A stretch of DNA of 64,000 nucleotides, from positions 29,135 to 93,134 of the forward strand of contig CBDBVB010000002.1 in the NCBI GenBank assembly GCA_965212545.1, read 5' to 3'. Made by a program: the position numbers and the translations under genes. Each line of letters begins with the position of its first letter. Positions within the stretch are counted from its first letter, which is position 1. Of the stretch, positions 17,541-27,729 are shown piece after piece. Source of the stretch: JABDIP01 sp965212545. GTDB taxonomy: Bacteria > Pseudomonadota > Alphaproteobacteria > DSM-16000 > Inquilinaceae. The notes below the pieces were generated by a model. The model worked only from the letters and a program-made list of their open reading frames with translations. It was not told the DNA's origin and did not search any database.

Positions 17541-20500
17541 ATGCAGTCGCAGCCGGACACGAATGCCAACGGGCTGGCCAGGGATGACCGCTGGCAGTTC
17601 TGGGTCGATCGCGGGGGCACATTCACCGACATCGTAGCGCGCCGGCCCGATGGCGGTCTGGCAACCCACAAGCTCTTGTCGGAGAATCCGGAGCGATATC
17701 GCGACGCCGCCATACAGGGCATTCGCGACCTGCTCGGCGTGGCGCCGGGCGAGCCCATTCCGACCGACCGTATCGAGGCGGTGAAGATGGGCACCACTGT
17801 TGCCACCAACGCCTTGCTGGAGCGCAAGGGCGACCGCACGCTGCTATTGGTCAATGAGGGATTCCGCGACGCGTTGAGGATCGCCTATCAGGCGCGGCCA
17901 CGGCTGTTCGACCGCAATATCCTGCTTCCCGAGCTGCTGTACGAGCGGGTCGTCGAGGTGCCGGGCCGTATGACGACCGAGGGCGAGGAGCTGGTGCCGG
18001 TCGATCTGGCCGCAGCGCGGTCAGGGCTGGAAGCGGCCTTCCGGGACGGCATCCGCGCCTGTGCCATCGCCTTCATGCACAGCTACCGTTATCCCGGCCA
18101 CGAGCAGGCGGTGGCCGAGTTGGCCCGCGAGATCGGTTTCACCCAGGTGTCCGCCTCGCATGCGGTCAGCCCGCTGATCAAGCTTGTCGGGCGCGGCGAC
18201 ACCGCCGTCGTCGATGCCTATCTGTCGCCGATCCTGCGTCGCTATGTCGACCAGGTGGCCGGCGAGCTGGGCGGCGTCAGGCTGATGTTCATGCAATCCA
18301 ATGGAGGGCTCACCGACGCCCGGCTGTTCCAGGGCAAGGACAGTATCCTGTCCGGCCCGGCCGGCGGCATCGTCGGCGCGGCCAGGGTCGCCGGGATGGC
18401 GGGGTTCGACCACATCATCGGATTCGACATGGGCGGGACGTCGACCGACGTCACCCACTACGCCGGCACCTATGAGCGGGCCTTCGAGACCCATGTGGCG
18501 GGCGTGCGCATGCGCGCGCCGATGATGAAGATCCACACGGTGGCGGCCGGCGGCGGCTCGATTCTGAAGTTCGACGGCGCCAAGTACCGGGTCGGACCCG
18601 AGAGCGCCGGAGCCAATCCCGGCCCCGCCTGCTACCGCCGCGGCGGACCGCTCACTGTCACCGACTGCAATGTGATGCTGGGCAAGCTGCAGCCGGACTG
18701 CTTTCCAAGCGTTTTCGGCCCCGGCGGTGATGAGCCCCTCGATGCGGCGGCCGTCCGCCGGGCCTTCACGGCTCTGGCGGAGGAGATTTCGGCAGCGACC
18801 GGCGACCGGCGTTCACCGGTTGAAGTTGCGGATGGCTTCCTGCGTATCGCCGTCGACAACATGGCCAACGCCATCAAGCGTGTGTCGATCGAGCGCGGCC
18901 ATGACGTGACCGCCTATACGCTGGTCTGCTTTGGCGGCGCCGGCGGACAACATGCCTGCCTGGTCGCAGATGCGCTGGGCATGAAGCGCGTCCATATCCA
19001 TCCGTTCGCCGGCGTCCTGTCGGCCTACGGTATGGGGCTGGCCGATATCCGGGCCATGCGCGAGCGCACGGTGGAGGCGCCGCTGGCCAGCGGTCTGGAC
19101 GCGGCCGGCATGGCGCTGGACGCCATGGAGCGCGAGGCGGCTGACGAGCTTGCGTCGCAAGGCGTAGACGATCACCGGAGTTTCCGGCGACTGCACATCA
19201 AATATCGCGGCACCGACACCGCGCTCGCCGTACCGTATTCTGGTCCGGAGGAGGCGATAGCCGCCTTCGAGGCCGATCATCGCGCCCAGTTCGGCTTCGT
19301 GATGGCCAACCGGGACCACATCATCGATTCGGTATCGGTCGAGTTGGTGGGCGGCGGCGCCGAGGTCGAGGACCAGCCGGTCGATGCGACCGGACAGACG
19401 GACGAACCAGATGCGCTGGCGACGGTCGAGGCATTCCTGGCGGGCGAGACCCATTCCACGCCGATCCATGACCGGGAGAAGCTGGGTCCCGGCATTTCGG
19501 TCGACGGCCCGGCGATCTTGAAGGAGGCCAACGCCACAACGGTTATCGAGCCGGGATGGCGGGCCACGGTCACGGAACTGGATCATCTGGTGATGACCCG
19601 GGTTGTGCCGCTGCCCAGCCGCGTCGCGGTCGGCACCACGGTCGATCCGGTCATGCTGGAGGTGTTCAACAACCTGTTCATGTCGATCGCCGAGCAGATG
19701 GGCACCGCGCTGCAGAACACCGCCTATTCGGTCAATATCAAGGAGCGGCTGGATTTCTCCTGCGCCGTCTTTGACCGCGCCGGCTATCTGGTGGCCAATG
19801 CGCCGCATATGCCGGTCCATCTCGGATCCATGGGGGTGACCGTACGCCATGTCATCGAGCAGCGCGAAGGGCGTATGTCTCCAGGCGACGTGTACGCAGT
19901 CAACGACCCGTACAATGGCGGTACGCATCTGCCGGACATAACCGTGATCACGCCGGTGTTCGATCAGGCGGGCAGCACGGTCCTGTTCTATCTCGCCAGT
20001 CGCGGCCACCATGCCGATGTCGGCGGGCTGACACCGGGTTCGATGCCGCCGGACAGCCGGACCATTGAAGAAGAAGGTGTGTTGTTCGACGATTTCCTGC
20101 TGGTCGAGGGGGGGAGTTTCCAGGAAGAGTCCCTGGCCGCGCAGCTGCGCAGCGGCCGATATCCGGCCCGCAATATCGAGCAAAATACCGGTGATCTGAA
20201 AGCGCAGATGGCCGCGAACGAAAAGGGCGTCCAAGAGTTGCGGCGGATGGTCGAGACGTTCGGCCTCGATGTGGTGCACGCCTATATGGGCCATGTCCGC
20301 GACAATGCCGAGGAACAGGTCCGCCGCGTACTTGACGTGCTCAAACCAGGGCGGTTCGAGTATCCACTGGACAACGGCGCCTGCATCAAGGTCGACATCC
20401 GTGTCGACCGGGCGTCACGTTCGGCGGAGATCGATTTCGCCGGCACCTCGTCGCAGCTCGACAACAATTTCAATGCCCCCTCGGCGGTTGTACGTGCGGC

Positions 20501-21173
20501 CGTACTGTACGTATTTCGTACGCTAGTCGATGACGAAATCCCGTTGAACGATGGCTGCCTCGTACCATTGAAGATCCTCGTGCCGGCGGGCTCAATGCTC
20601 AGTCCCCTGCCCCCCGGCGCTGTCGTCGCCGGAAATGTGGAGACTTCGCAATCGGTCACCGATGCGCTCTATGGCGCCCTTGGGGTCTTGGCGGCGTCCC
20701 AGGGCACGATGAACAACTTCACCTTCGGCAATGCCCGCCACCAATACTACGAGACGATCTGCGGCGGCGCGGGGGCCGGCCCGGATTTCGACGGCGTGTC
20801 CGGTGTGCACACCCATATGACCAATTCCCGGCTGACCGACCCGGAAGTTCTGGAGTTGCGGTTCCCGGTGCTGTTGGAAAGCTTCGGCCTGCGGCCCGGC
20901 AGCGGCGGCGCCGGCCGCCACAGGGGCGGCGACGGCACCACTCGGCGGGTGCGGTTCCGCGAGGAGATGACGGCGGCGATCCTGGCCAACCACCGGATCG
21001 TGGCGCCGTTCGGCGCGGCCGGCGGCGAGCCGGGCCAGGTCGGCCGCTGTTGGGTCGAACGGACGACCGGCGAGCGTGTGGAACTTGCCAGCACCGACAA
21101 GATCGAGATGGCGCCGGGCGACGTCTTCGTGATCGAGACGCCGGGCGGCGGTGGGTACGGTACGACCGGCTGA
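17541..21173 (+). CDS. Fused hydantoinase A/B, 5-oxoprolinase family
   Basis: ATP-dependent cleavage of 5-oxoproline or a hydantoin-type cyclic amide. 1210 residues, matching single-chain OplAH rather than split HyuA + HyuB. The HyuA half carries VDRGGTFTDIV near the N-terminus and GFDMGGTSTDVT in the ASKHA-type ATPase core; the HyuB half starts near residue 710 (DPVMLEVFNNLFMSIAEQMG) with NDPYNGGTHLPDITV and ends in ETPGGGGYG. GGGAGAGG precedes the ATG at 17541. It stands alone, with no transporter or permease partner in the same unit. Confidence 0.92.
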   Translation: MQSQPDTNANGLARDDRWQFWVDRGGTFTDIVARRPDGGLATHKLLSENPERYRDAAIQGIRDLLGVAPGEPIPTDRIEAVKMGTTVATNALLERKGDRTLLLVNEGFRDALRIAYQARPRLFDRNILLPELLYERVVEVPGRMTTEGEELVPVDLAAARSGLEAAFRDGIRACAIAFMHSYRYPGHEQAVAELAREIGFTQVSASHAVSPLIKLVGRGDTAVVDAYLSPILRRYVDQVAGELGGVRLMFMQSNGGLTDARLFQGKDSILSGPAGGIVGAARVAGMAGFDHIIGFDMGGTSTDVTHYAGTYERAFETHVAGVRMRAPMMKIHTVAAGGGSILKFDGAKYRVGPESAGANPGPACYRRGGPLTVTDCNVMLGKLQPDCFPSVFGPGGDEPLDAAAVRRAFTALAEEISAATGDRRSPVEVADGFLRIAVDNMANAIKRVSIERGHDVTAYTLVCFGGAGGQHACLVADALGMKRVHIHPFAGVLSAYGMGLADIRAMRERTVEAPLASGLDAAGMALDAMEREAADELASQGVDDHRSFRRLHIKYRGTDTALAVPYSGPEEAIAAFEADHRAQFGFVMANRDHIIDSVSVELVGGGAEVEDQPVDATGQTDEPDALATVEAFLAGETHSTPIHDREKLGPGISVDGPAILKEANATTVIEPGWRATVTELDHLVMTRVVPLPSRVAVGTTVDPVMLEVFNNLFMSIAEQMGTALQNTAYSVNIKERLDFSCAVFDRAGYLVANAPHMPVHLGSMGVTVRHVIEQREGRMSPGDVYAVNDPYNGGTHLPDITVITPVFDQAGSTVLFYLASRGHHADVGGLTPGSMPPDSRTIEEEGVLFDDFLLVEGGSFQEESLAAQLRSGRYPARNIEQNTGDLKAQMAANEKGVQELRRMVETFGLDVVHAYMGHVRDNAEEQVRRVLDVLKPGRFEYPLDNGACIKVDIRVDRASRSAEIDFAGTSSQLDNNFNAPSAVVRAAVLYVFRTLVDDEIPLNDGCLVPLKILVPAGSMLSPLPPGAVVAGNVETSQSVTDALYGALGVLAASQGTMNNFTFGNARHQYYETICGGAGAGPDFDGVSGVHTHMTNSRLTDPEVLELRFPVLLESFGLRPGSGGAGRHRGGDGTTRRVRFREEMTAAILANHRIVAPFGAAGGEPGQVGRCWVERTTGERVELASTDKIEMAPGDVFVIETPGGGGYGTTG

Positions 21174-21284
21174 TCCTGTGAGCCGTCGATAGTCGGCCGG
21201 ATTGACCTCTGGCGGTCGATGGCGGGGGGGCGTAGGGTCGCGCCGAGACGAATTCCCGTTCGCAGGCGCAGTGGAGAGCGTCGT

Positions 21285-22016
21285 TTGACTCGGACCCTGT
21301 CGACCCTGCTGTTGGGTGCCGTCGGGCTGGCAATCGTTGCTGGCGTCGCTTGGTTGATTCGCACCGATGCACAGGCCGTCCTGCTTGAATTGCTGGGCTG
21401 GATCGAGGGCCTTGGCCCCCTGGGCCCCGCTATCCTGATCCTTCTGGAGACCGTGACGGTGGTCTTCGTGCTGCCCGGCATCGTGCTGACCCTGGGCGGC
21501 GGATACCTGTTCGGCTTTGTGGCCGGTACGCTCTACATGATGATCGGCACCACTCTGGGCGCCACGCTCGCCTTCCTGATCGCGCGCTGGTGCTTCGGCG
21601 AGCAGATGCGTCGCTATGTCCTGGAGCACCCGAAGCTCGGCCTGATCAGCGACGAATTCACGCCGGAAGGCTGGAAGATCGTGCTGCTGACGCGGTTGAT
21701 CCCGCTATTTCCATACAAGCTCTCGAACTACTTCTTCGGATTGATCGGATTCCGGCTTTGGCATTTCGTGCTGGGTACCGTGATCGGCCTGCTGCCGATC
21801 ACCATGGTCCTGGTCTATGCCGGGTCGCTGGCCCACGATCTGACTACGCTGGGGGTCGATACCGCTGCGCGGTCGCCTCTTGTCTGGGCGCTTTATGTCG
21901 CCGGGCTGGTCGCCGCGATCGTCGCTGTCGCCTACATCACCCGCCACGCCCGCCGCGCGCTGGACCGCTATCGGCCAGTTGAGTCACAGAATATTAGTCC
22001 GGCGCATCCAGATTGA
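21285..22016 (+). CDS. TVP38/TMEM64 family (DedA-like) membrane protein
   Basis: Inner-membrane protein of the VTT/SNARE-associated family, related to DedA and implicated elsewhere in lipid scrambling or membrane homeostasis. About 243 residues with four to five membrane segments, the family signature GYLFGFVAGTLYMMIGTTLGATLAFLIAR, and RLIPLFPYKLSNYFFGL. TTG at 21285 is preferred because GGAGAG lies 7 nt upstream; ATG 21219 would add 22 basic residues with no ribosome site. It follows the hydantoinase gene by about 110 nt. Confidence 0.85.
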   Translation: MTRTLSTLLLGAVGLAIVAGVAWLIRTDAQAVLLELLGWIEGLGPLGPAILILLETVTVVFVLPGIVLTLGGGYLFGFVAGTLYMMIGTTLGATLAFLIARWCFGEQMRRYVLEHPKLGLISDEFTPEGWKIVLLTRLIPLFPYKLSNYFFGLIGFRLWHFVLGTVIGLLPITMVLVYAGSLAHDLTTLGVDTAARSPLVWALYVAGLVAAIVAVAYITRHARRALDRYRPVESQNISPAHPD

Positions 22017-22044
22017 GCGCTCCTTGGTATTAGGAGCAGGTCCG

Positions 22045-22692
22045 TTGCATTGGGATGACATCGTCCGACATTGGCAGGCAACGCTCGAGGCTGTTGAGCG
22101 CCTGGGCGGACTCACCGAGAAACTGATCGTTGAGGTCCCCGCCACCGAAGCCGAGGTTTTAGCGGTCGAATCCCGACTCGGCCTGAGATTGCCGGCCTCG
22201 TTCCGAGAAACGCTGCTCACGTCCTCGAGGGCGGTCGACCTTTTTTGGCAGTTGCCTCATCAGAAGTTGCTCGGAGACTCTTTCGAGGATCTCATCTACG
22301 GCGTTTTCCGTTGGTCGCTGTCCGAGATTTCTGAGATCGAGGCTAGCAAGCAGGGGTGGATCACTGAGACCTTTCCGAGTTGGGGCGATGCCGAGGATGA
22401 AACGCGCTGGGATGACACGTTCGCATTCCATACGACCCGTTGCGGCGACTTCCTGGCGATCGATCTCTCCCGACCCGGTGAAGAGCCGGTGATCTACCTC
22501 AGCCATGACGACGACACTTACAATCGGTGCAAACTCGGAAAGGACTTTCAGGACTTTCTGAACCGTACGGCACCGCTAGGGTCTCCCGGCGGAGAATGTT
22601 GGCAGTGGGCACCCTTTCTGCACTCGGACCATGACTACATCGATCCGAATTGCCAGAACGCGGTGGAATGGAAACGGGTGCTTGGGCTGTAA
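22045..22692 (+). CDS. SMI1/KNR4 (SUKH) family protein
   Basis: SUKH proteins often serve as immunity proteins to polymorphic toxins, or as general protein-binding modules. 215 residues with VPATEAEVLAVESRLGLRLPASFRETLLTSSR, the classic SUKH opening (E-x-x-LG-x-x-LP-x-x-x), and YLSHDDDTYN late in the protein. TTG start at 22045 with GGAGCAGG upstream; the frame open to 21880 overlaps the TVP38 gene and is not used. No toxin, Rhs or CDI gene is nearby. Codon choice looks less GC-biased than its neighbours, by eye, hinting at transfer. Confidence 0.82.
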   Translation: MHWDDIVRHWQATLEAVERLGGLTEKLIVEVPATEAEVLAVESRLGLRLPASFRETLLTSSRAVDLFWQLPHQKLLGDSFEDLIYGVFRWSLSEISEIEASKQGWITETFPSWGDAEDETRWDDTFAFHTTRCGDFLAIDLSRPGEEPVIYLSHDDDTYNRCKLGKDFQDFLNRTAPLGSPGGECWQWAPFLHSDHDYIDPNCQNAVEWKRVLGL

Positions 22693-22788
22693 GCCCGGAT
22701 GGGGCCGGTCGCCCGCCTTGTCCGTGATCCGGGCGCCGGATAGAGTCGTGCTCGGCGGTACCATCAATTCTTATCGGAGCAACGAAGC

Positions 22789-24189
22789 ATGGTGGTGAAG
22801 GCCGCAGCCCGCAAGGCGCCGGCGAACCAGAAATTGATCGATGAGTTGCGTGCGCTGCTCGGCGACCGGCTGAGCACGAACGCGGCCATTCTGGACCGGC
22901 ACGGCAAGGACGAATCCTATCATCCGACCATTGCGCCCGACGCGGTCGCCTTTGCCGAGAGCACCGACGAGGTCGCGGAGATCGTCAAGCTCTGCGCCGC
23001 ACATCATGCGCCGATCATCCCGTTCGGCACCGGGACCTCGCTGGAGGGCGGCATCGCCGCGCTGACCGGCGGGATCAGCATCGATCTGAGCGGTATGAAC
23101 CAGGTCGTGCGGGTTTCGGCCGAGGATCTGGATTGCACGGTCCAGGCCGGCGTGACCCGAAAACAGCTCAACGAGTATCTGCGCGACACCGGCCTGTTCT
23201 TTCCCATCGATCCCGGGGCCGATGCCTCGATCGGCGGCATGACCGCGACCCGCGCCTCGGGCACCAACGCCGTGCGCTATGGCACCATGCGCGAGGCGGT
23301 CCTGGGGATGACGGTCGTGATGGCCGATGGCCGTATCGTGCGGACTGGAACGAGGGCGCGGAAATCGGCCGCCGGTTACGACCTGACCCGGCTGATGGTC
23401 GGATCGGAAGGGACGCTTGGCGTCATCACGGAAGTGACATTGCGGCTGCATGGCATTCCGGAGGCGATTTCCGCCGCCGTATGTCCGTTCCCCAGCGTAG
23501 CGGATGCGGTCAACACGGTGATCCTGACGATCCAGTCCGGAATCCCCGTGGCCCGGATCGAGTTGCTGGATGCGGTCCAGATGGGCGCGTGCAACGCTTT
23601 CTCCAAGCTTGACTATGCGGTTGCGCCGACCCTGTTCTTCGAATTCCACGGCACCGAGCGCTCGGTCGCCGAGCAAGCCGAACAGGTCGGCGCTATCGCG
23701 GGTGAATTCGGCGGCAGCGATTTCCGCTGGGCAACCCGCCAGGAGGACCGCTCGAAGCTCTGGCAGGCCAGGCACGACGCCTATTACGCCGCGCTCGCGC
23801 TCAGGCCCGGGGCGCAAGGCATGACGACGGATGTCTGCGTGCCGATCTCACGGTTGGCCGATTGCATCGAGGAGACCCGGGCGGATAACGAGGCGGCCGG
23901 AGTGCTGGCGCCCATGGTCGGCCATGTCGGCGACGGCAATTTCCATCTGGTCTATGTAATCGACGCCGACGATCCGACGGAGGTCAAGGCAGCTGACGAA
24001 CTGCATGAGCGCATGGTGCTGCGGGCGTTGGCGATGGGCGGCACCTGCACCGGCGAGCACGGCGTCGGATACGGAAAGATGCGGTTCCTGGAGGCGGAAC
24101 ACGGCGAGGCGGTGTCCCTGATGCGGCAGGTCAAGCAGGCGCTGGACCCGTACAATCTGATGAATCCGGGCAAGGTGATCCGAGTCTGA
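22789..24189 (+). CDS. FAD-binding oxidase, D-lactate dehydrogenase (cytochrome)/glycolate oxidase GlcD type
   Basis: Oxidises a 2-hydroxy acid, most likely D-lactate, passing electrons to FAD. 466 residues: FAD_binding_4 domain with IIPFGTGTSLEGG and IGGMTATRASGTNAVRYGTMREAVLGM, the typical D-LDH pattern, then the FAD-oxidase C domain with GHVGDGNFHLVY and GEHGVGYGKM near the end. No Fe-S partner (GlcE/GlcF) is adjacent, favouring a single-subunit D-lactate dehydrogenase. ATG with GGAGC upstream; monocistronic by context. Confidence 0.9.
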   Translation: MVVKAAARKAPANQKLIDELRALLGDRLSTNAAILDRHGKDESYHPTIAPDAVAFAESTDEVAEIVKLCAAHHAPIIPFGTGTSLEGGIAALTGGISIDLSGMNQVVRVSAEDLDCTVQAGVTRKQLNEYLRDTGLFFPIDPGADASIGGMTATRASGTNAVRYGTMREAVLGMTVVMADGRIVRTGTRARKSAAGYDLTRLMVGSEGTLGVITEVTLRLHGIPEAISAAVCPFPSVADAVNTVILTIQSGIPVARIELLDAVQMGACNAFSKLDYAVAPTLFFEFHGTERSVAEQAEQVGAIAGEFGGSDFRWATRQEDRSKLWQARHDAYYAALALRPGAQGMTTDVCVPISRLADCIEETRADNEAAGVLAPMVGHVGDGNFHLVYVIDADDPTEVKAADELHERMVLRALAMGGTCTGEHGVGYGKMRFLEAEHGEAVSLMRQVKQALDPYNLMNPGKVIRV

Positions 24190-24213
24190 CGGGATCCCGT
24201 GACGGTCGGCGCG

Positions 24214-24396
24214 TCAGTCCTGATCCTCGATCAGATGGCTGTCCAGTTTCTGGTCGTCTTGTTTGGCAGTCGCGGCGTCCCGGGCTCGCTCGCCCTTCTT
24301 GCGGCCGTGCTTCTTCCGATTGAGAGCCGCCTGTTTTTCCTTCTCGGTGCGCTGTCGCCGCTTGCGCTCCCGGTTCAGGTTGATTACCTCACCCAT
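24214..24396 (-). CDS. DUF4169 family small basic protein
   Basis: Function unknown. 60 residues, highly charged, beginning GEVINLNRERKRRQRTEKEKQAA and continuing NRKKHGRKKGERARDAA, which is the DUF4169 pattern common in alphaproteobacteria. Predicted to be one long basic helix; nucleic-acid or ribosome association is a guess. It sits alone between the FAD oxidase and AsmA genes, opposite to both. Confidence 0.8.
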   Translation of the reverse strand: MGEVINLNRERKRRQRTEKEKQAALNRKKHGRKKGERARDAATAKQDDQKLDSHLIEDQD

Positions 24397-24557
24397 CGGT
24401 GCCGCTCCTATCGGCCAGTACGGACTGGTCTTCGCCGAGATGCTGTCGGTTGGTTTGCGCCCGACGACAGCGCCAACTAGCTTAGAGCAACAGGCCGGGC
24501 GCTAGAAACGGGTAAGTCCCGCTGGCGCCCCTGGCACCGGCAGAATGCTGGAGCACC

Positions 24558-27500
24558 GTGAAGAAACCCATAATTCTGCTGTTCCTGCTCGTCATCCTGG
24601 CCGTCGCCGCCGTGCTCGTCGGTCCCGGATTGGTGGATTGGGACCGATACAAGGACCAGGTCACCGCGCGCATTGGTGCTGCAACCGGTCTCCGCGTGGC
24701 GATCGACGGCGGCATGGATCTGACCTTGTTGCCGCGACCGACGTTCAAGGCGGGCGGTGTGCGAATAGCCGATTTGTCGAATGTCGTCACGCCGGACATG
24801 GCGCGTGTCGATGCGCTCGAGGTCCAGGTCGCCCTGATGCCGCTGCTGGGTGGCGACATCCAGGTTCAGCGCGTGGCGTTGCTGAAACCGTTCCTGATGT
24901 TGGAGACGCGGCCCGATGGTCGGTCGAACTGGTCGCTGGGCGGCGACGGCACCGTCCCGTCTTCGGTGCGGCTGGAGCGCGTCAACATTCAGGACGGCGT
25001 GCTGGTCTGGCGCGATGAACGGCACGATCATGAAGAGCGAATCGAGGACATTGACATAAGCCTGTCGGCCGCAAGCCTGAGCGGCCCGATGCAGGTCATC
25101 GGAAATGCAACGGTGGGTGGGCTGCCACTGACCCTGGACCTGTCGGCCGGACGGGTAACGGCCGCCGGTGCCCTGCCGATGGGGCTGACGCTGGGACTGC
25201 AAGGTGCCGAGGGTGCAGTCCGCCTGGACGGCATCGCCAGTCTGGAAAACGGATTCCAGGGTGTCGTCTCGGGGGAAACCGACTCTTTGGGCGCTGTGAT
25301 GCGGCGCATCTGGCCCGAGCGCCGCTTGCCGTCCTCCATTGATCAACCACTTGTGCTTGAGGCATCCATTCGGTCGGGCGGCGAGTCCGTTCAACTGACC
25401 GGGTTGACGGCGAATTTCGGCGATAGCAGCGCCGCCGGGACCATCGACGTTCGATTGTCGCGCCAACCGCACTTCGATCTCGCCCTGGCGGTGAACCGCA
25501 TCGATCTTGACAGCTGGGTTTCGGGGGACGGCAGTTCCGCGGCAGCCGCCACCAGCCTCCTGGCGAAGGTCACGGACCAGGTCGCCAATGGTCTGCTCCT
25601 CTCGACGGACGTCTCGGCGGACATCGACATCGCTGTCGATGCCATGACCCTCCGTGGCGCGCTCGTCCGGCAGGCCCGGCTGGAGGGGGTTCTCGATGAC
25701 GGAACCCTGGCCGTGAGCCGCTTCACAGCGCAGCTGCCCGGCGGGTCGGATCTGGCGCTCGCCGGCACCATCCGATCCGACGCCGGGGTGCCGCATTTCG
25801 ATTTCGACGTGCAGGCCGCCGCCAATGACCTCCGCGGGGTGCTGGGCTGGATCGGCTATCAGGTCGGCGATGTGCCAAGCGCCCGGCTTCGCCGGTTTTC
25901 CGGGTCGGCAAGGGTGTCCGGGCGGCCGAACGAATACCAGGTCGCCGGATTCGACGTCGTCGTCGATGGGACTCGCGCGACCGGCGGCCTGGCCTATGTC
26001 GATCGCGGCCGGCCCGGGGTCGGCTTGCGGCTGGAATTGTCGCGCATCAATCTGGACGCCTATCGGGCTACTGGCGAAGAAGGCTCGCTGGCCGCATTGG
26101 CGCGCGATCGGATTGTCGGTCTGATGGACGCATTCGACGCCAATCTGGATGTCACGGCCGCCGGCCTGACAGTCGACGGGCTGACGCTGCGCAACATCCG
26201 GCTGGACGCGACGGTCAATGGTGGCGCGATCACGCTCCGAGAGGCGGCAGTTGGTGACGCAGCCGGTGCGTCGCTATCGCTCAACGGATCGGTGGGCGTG
26301 CTCAATCCCCTGTCGGGAGCGGATGTCGGCTTCACCTTCGCGGCCTCCGACCTTGCACAGTTGCAGCGCGCAACCGGGATTGGCGGGCAAACGGCGCTCG
26401 AGCGGCTGGAAGTGCTGACATTGAGCGGCCGGCTGTCCGGGGGCGTGGATGCGCTGTCCATGCAGCTGCTGGCCGGCGTGGCAGGCGGTACAGTCGAGAT
26501 TGGCGGCACTATCGCCCGGCCCTGGGCGGCGCCGGCCTTCGATCTGGCGGTGCGGGCCCGGCACCCGAATCTCAAGGATATGCTGGCCGTGTGGTCGCCG
26601 AATTATCGCCCGCTCGGCCCGCTTGGGCCCCTGGACCTGTTCGGCGAGGTTGTCGGTACGCCGGACGGGATTGCGATCAACAGCCTCCAGGGAACGGTCG
26701 GGTCGGTGACTCTGGCGGGCCATTGTCGGCTGGCGAGCGGCAGCGACCGCCCGTTCGTGGAGGCGGTTCTCCGGACCAGCGAGTTGACCATCGACCCCTG
26801 GGTGGCGCGCTCATCCCGTGCCGGGGCCTGGTCGCCGCGACGCTGGTCGAACGAGGCGTTCGACATCTCGGTCCTGACCCGGATCGATGGGTCGCTGGCA
26901 CTCACTGCAACTGGACTGACCGCCGGTGGGTTTCGTCTGTCCGAGCCGGCCCTCGAGGCGCGTCTGACCGATGGCACCCTGGAAGTTGCGGGGCTGAGCG
27001 GGAGCCTGTTCGGTGGCACGTTTGGCGCGTCCGGGCAGTTTGTTGCAGGCGATCCACACTCGACGGCGCAGCTATCGTTGGACCTGGTAACCGCCGACTT
27101 GGCTGATTCCCTGGAAGCGGCGGCCGGGATCGCCGAGATCAGCGGCACCCTGGATTTTGGGCTTGAGGCCGAGACAAGTGGCGGCAGCCTGGCGGATCTT
27201 GTCGGCAATCTCAACGGCAGCGGACTGGTCTCGGCTAGTGATGGGCAGGTGCGCGGCATCGACCTGGCGGCGGCGGCAACCGGGCTCGACGGCCTGACCG
27301 ACCCGCTCGCATTCCTTGATCTGCAGCAACAGACCCTGACGGCCGGGTCCACGGCGTTCTCGGCGCTCAACGCCACCTTTGCCCTTACCGACGGCGTCGC
27401 CTTCACCGAGGATCTGCGTCTGGTCGGTCGGGATGGCGGCGCGACCGGCCGTGGGGTGTTCGATCTGTCGCGGTGGCAGATCGATGTGACGACCGAATTC

Positions 27501-27704
27501 GATCTGACCGGCATGCCGGACGCGCCGTCCTTCGCGGTGCGCCTGATCGGCCCGCCGGACGACCCGGAGCGCGTGTTACAAACCGCCGATCTCCAGGCCT
27601 TCATCGCCCGGCGCGCGGCCGAGGCGGTCACCCGCCGCTACCACGACGGTCGCGGCGGAGCGGAGCCGGAAAACCGGCCGCCGCCGTCACCACAAACGAA
27701 CTAG
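24558..27704 (+). CDS. AsmA family protein
   Basis: Large envelope protein of the AsmA/TamB-like group, thought to bridge the periplasm and affect phospholipid transport to the outer membrane. 1048 residues: an N-terminal membrane anchor (about 4-22), the AsmA opening VDWDRYKDQVTARIGAATGLRVAIDG, a long beta-repeat body, and a C-terminal AsmA_2-like domain (LDFGLEAETSGGSLADLVGNLNGSG; DLSRWQIDVTTEFDLTGMPDAPSF). GTG start with GGAG upstream. The Pro/Glu-rich tail is typical. Monocistronic by spacing. Confidence 0.92.
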   Translation: MKKPIILLFLLVILAVAAVLVGPGLVDWDRYKDQVTARIGAATGLRVAIDGGMDLTLLPRPTFKAGGVRIADLSNVVTPDMARVDALEVQVALMPLLGGDIQVQRVALLKPFLMLETRPDGRSNWSLGGDGTVPSSVRLERVNIQDGVLVWRDERHDHEERIEDIDISLSAASLSGPMQVIGNATVGGLPLTLDLSAGRVTAAGALPMGLTLGLQGAEGAVRLDGIASLENGFQGVVSGETDSLGAVMRRIWPERRLPSSIDQPLVLEASIRSGGESVQLTGLTANFGDSSAAGTIDVRLSRQPHFDLALAVNRIDLDSWVSGDGSSAAAATSLLAKVTDQVANGLLLSTDVSADIDIAVDAMTLRGALVRQARLEGVLDDGTLAVSRFTAQLPGGSDLALAGTIRSDAGVPHFDFDVQAAANDLRGVLGWIGYQVGDVPSARLRRFSGSARVSGRPNEYQVAGFDVVVDGTRATGGLAYVDRGRPGVGLRLELSRINLDAYRATGEEGSLAALARDRIVGLMDAFDANLDVTAAGLTVDGLTLRNIRLDATVNGGAITLREAAVGDAAGASLSLNGSVGVLNPLSGADVGFTFAASDLAQLQRATGIGGQTALERLEVLTLSGRLSGGVDALSMQLLAGVAGGTVEIGGTIARPWAAPAFDLAVRARHPNLKDMLAVWSPNYRPLGPLGPLDLFGEVVGTPDGIAINSLQGTVGSVTLAGHCRLASGSDRPFVEAVLRTSELTIDPWVARSSRAGAWSPRRWSNEAFDISVLTRIDGSLALTATGLTAGGFRLSEPALEARLTDGTLEVAGLSGSLFGGTFGASGQFVAGDPHSTAQLSLDLVTADLADSLEAAAGIAEISGTLDFGLEAETSGGSLADLVGNLNGSGLVSASDGQVRGIDLAAAATGLDGLTDPLAFLDLQQQTLTAGSTAFSALNATFALTDGVAFTEDLRLVGRDGGATGRGVFDLSRWQIDVTTEFDLTGMPDAPSFAVRLIGPPDDPERVLQTADLQAFIARRAAEAVTRRYHDGRGGAEPENRPPPSPQTN

Positions 27705-27729
27705 TCAGCGCCGGTGAGGACCTGCGCCC

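Noticed and set aside
22045..22692. Polymorphic toxin/immunity or CDI island
   Set aside because: Only a SUKH gene is present; neighbours are a TVP38 membrane protein and a metabolic dehydrogenase, with no toxin, Rhs or secretion gene.
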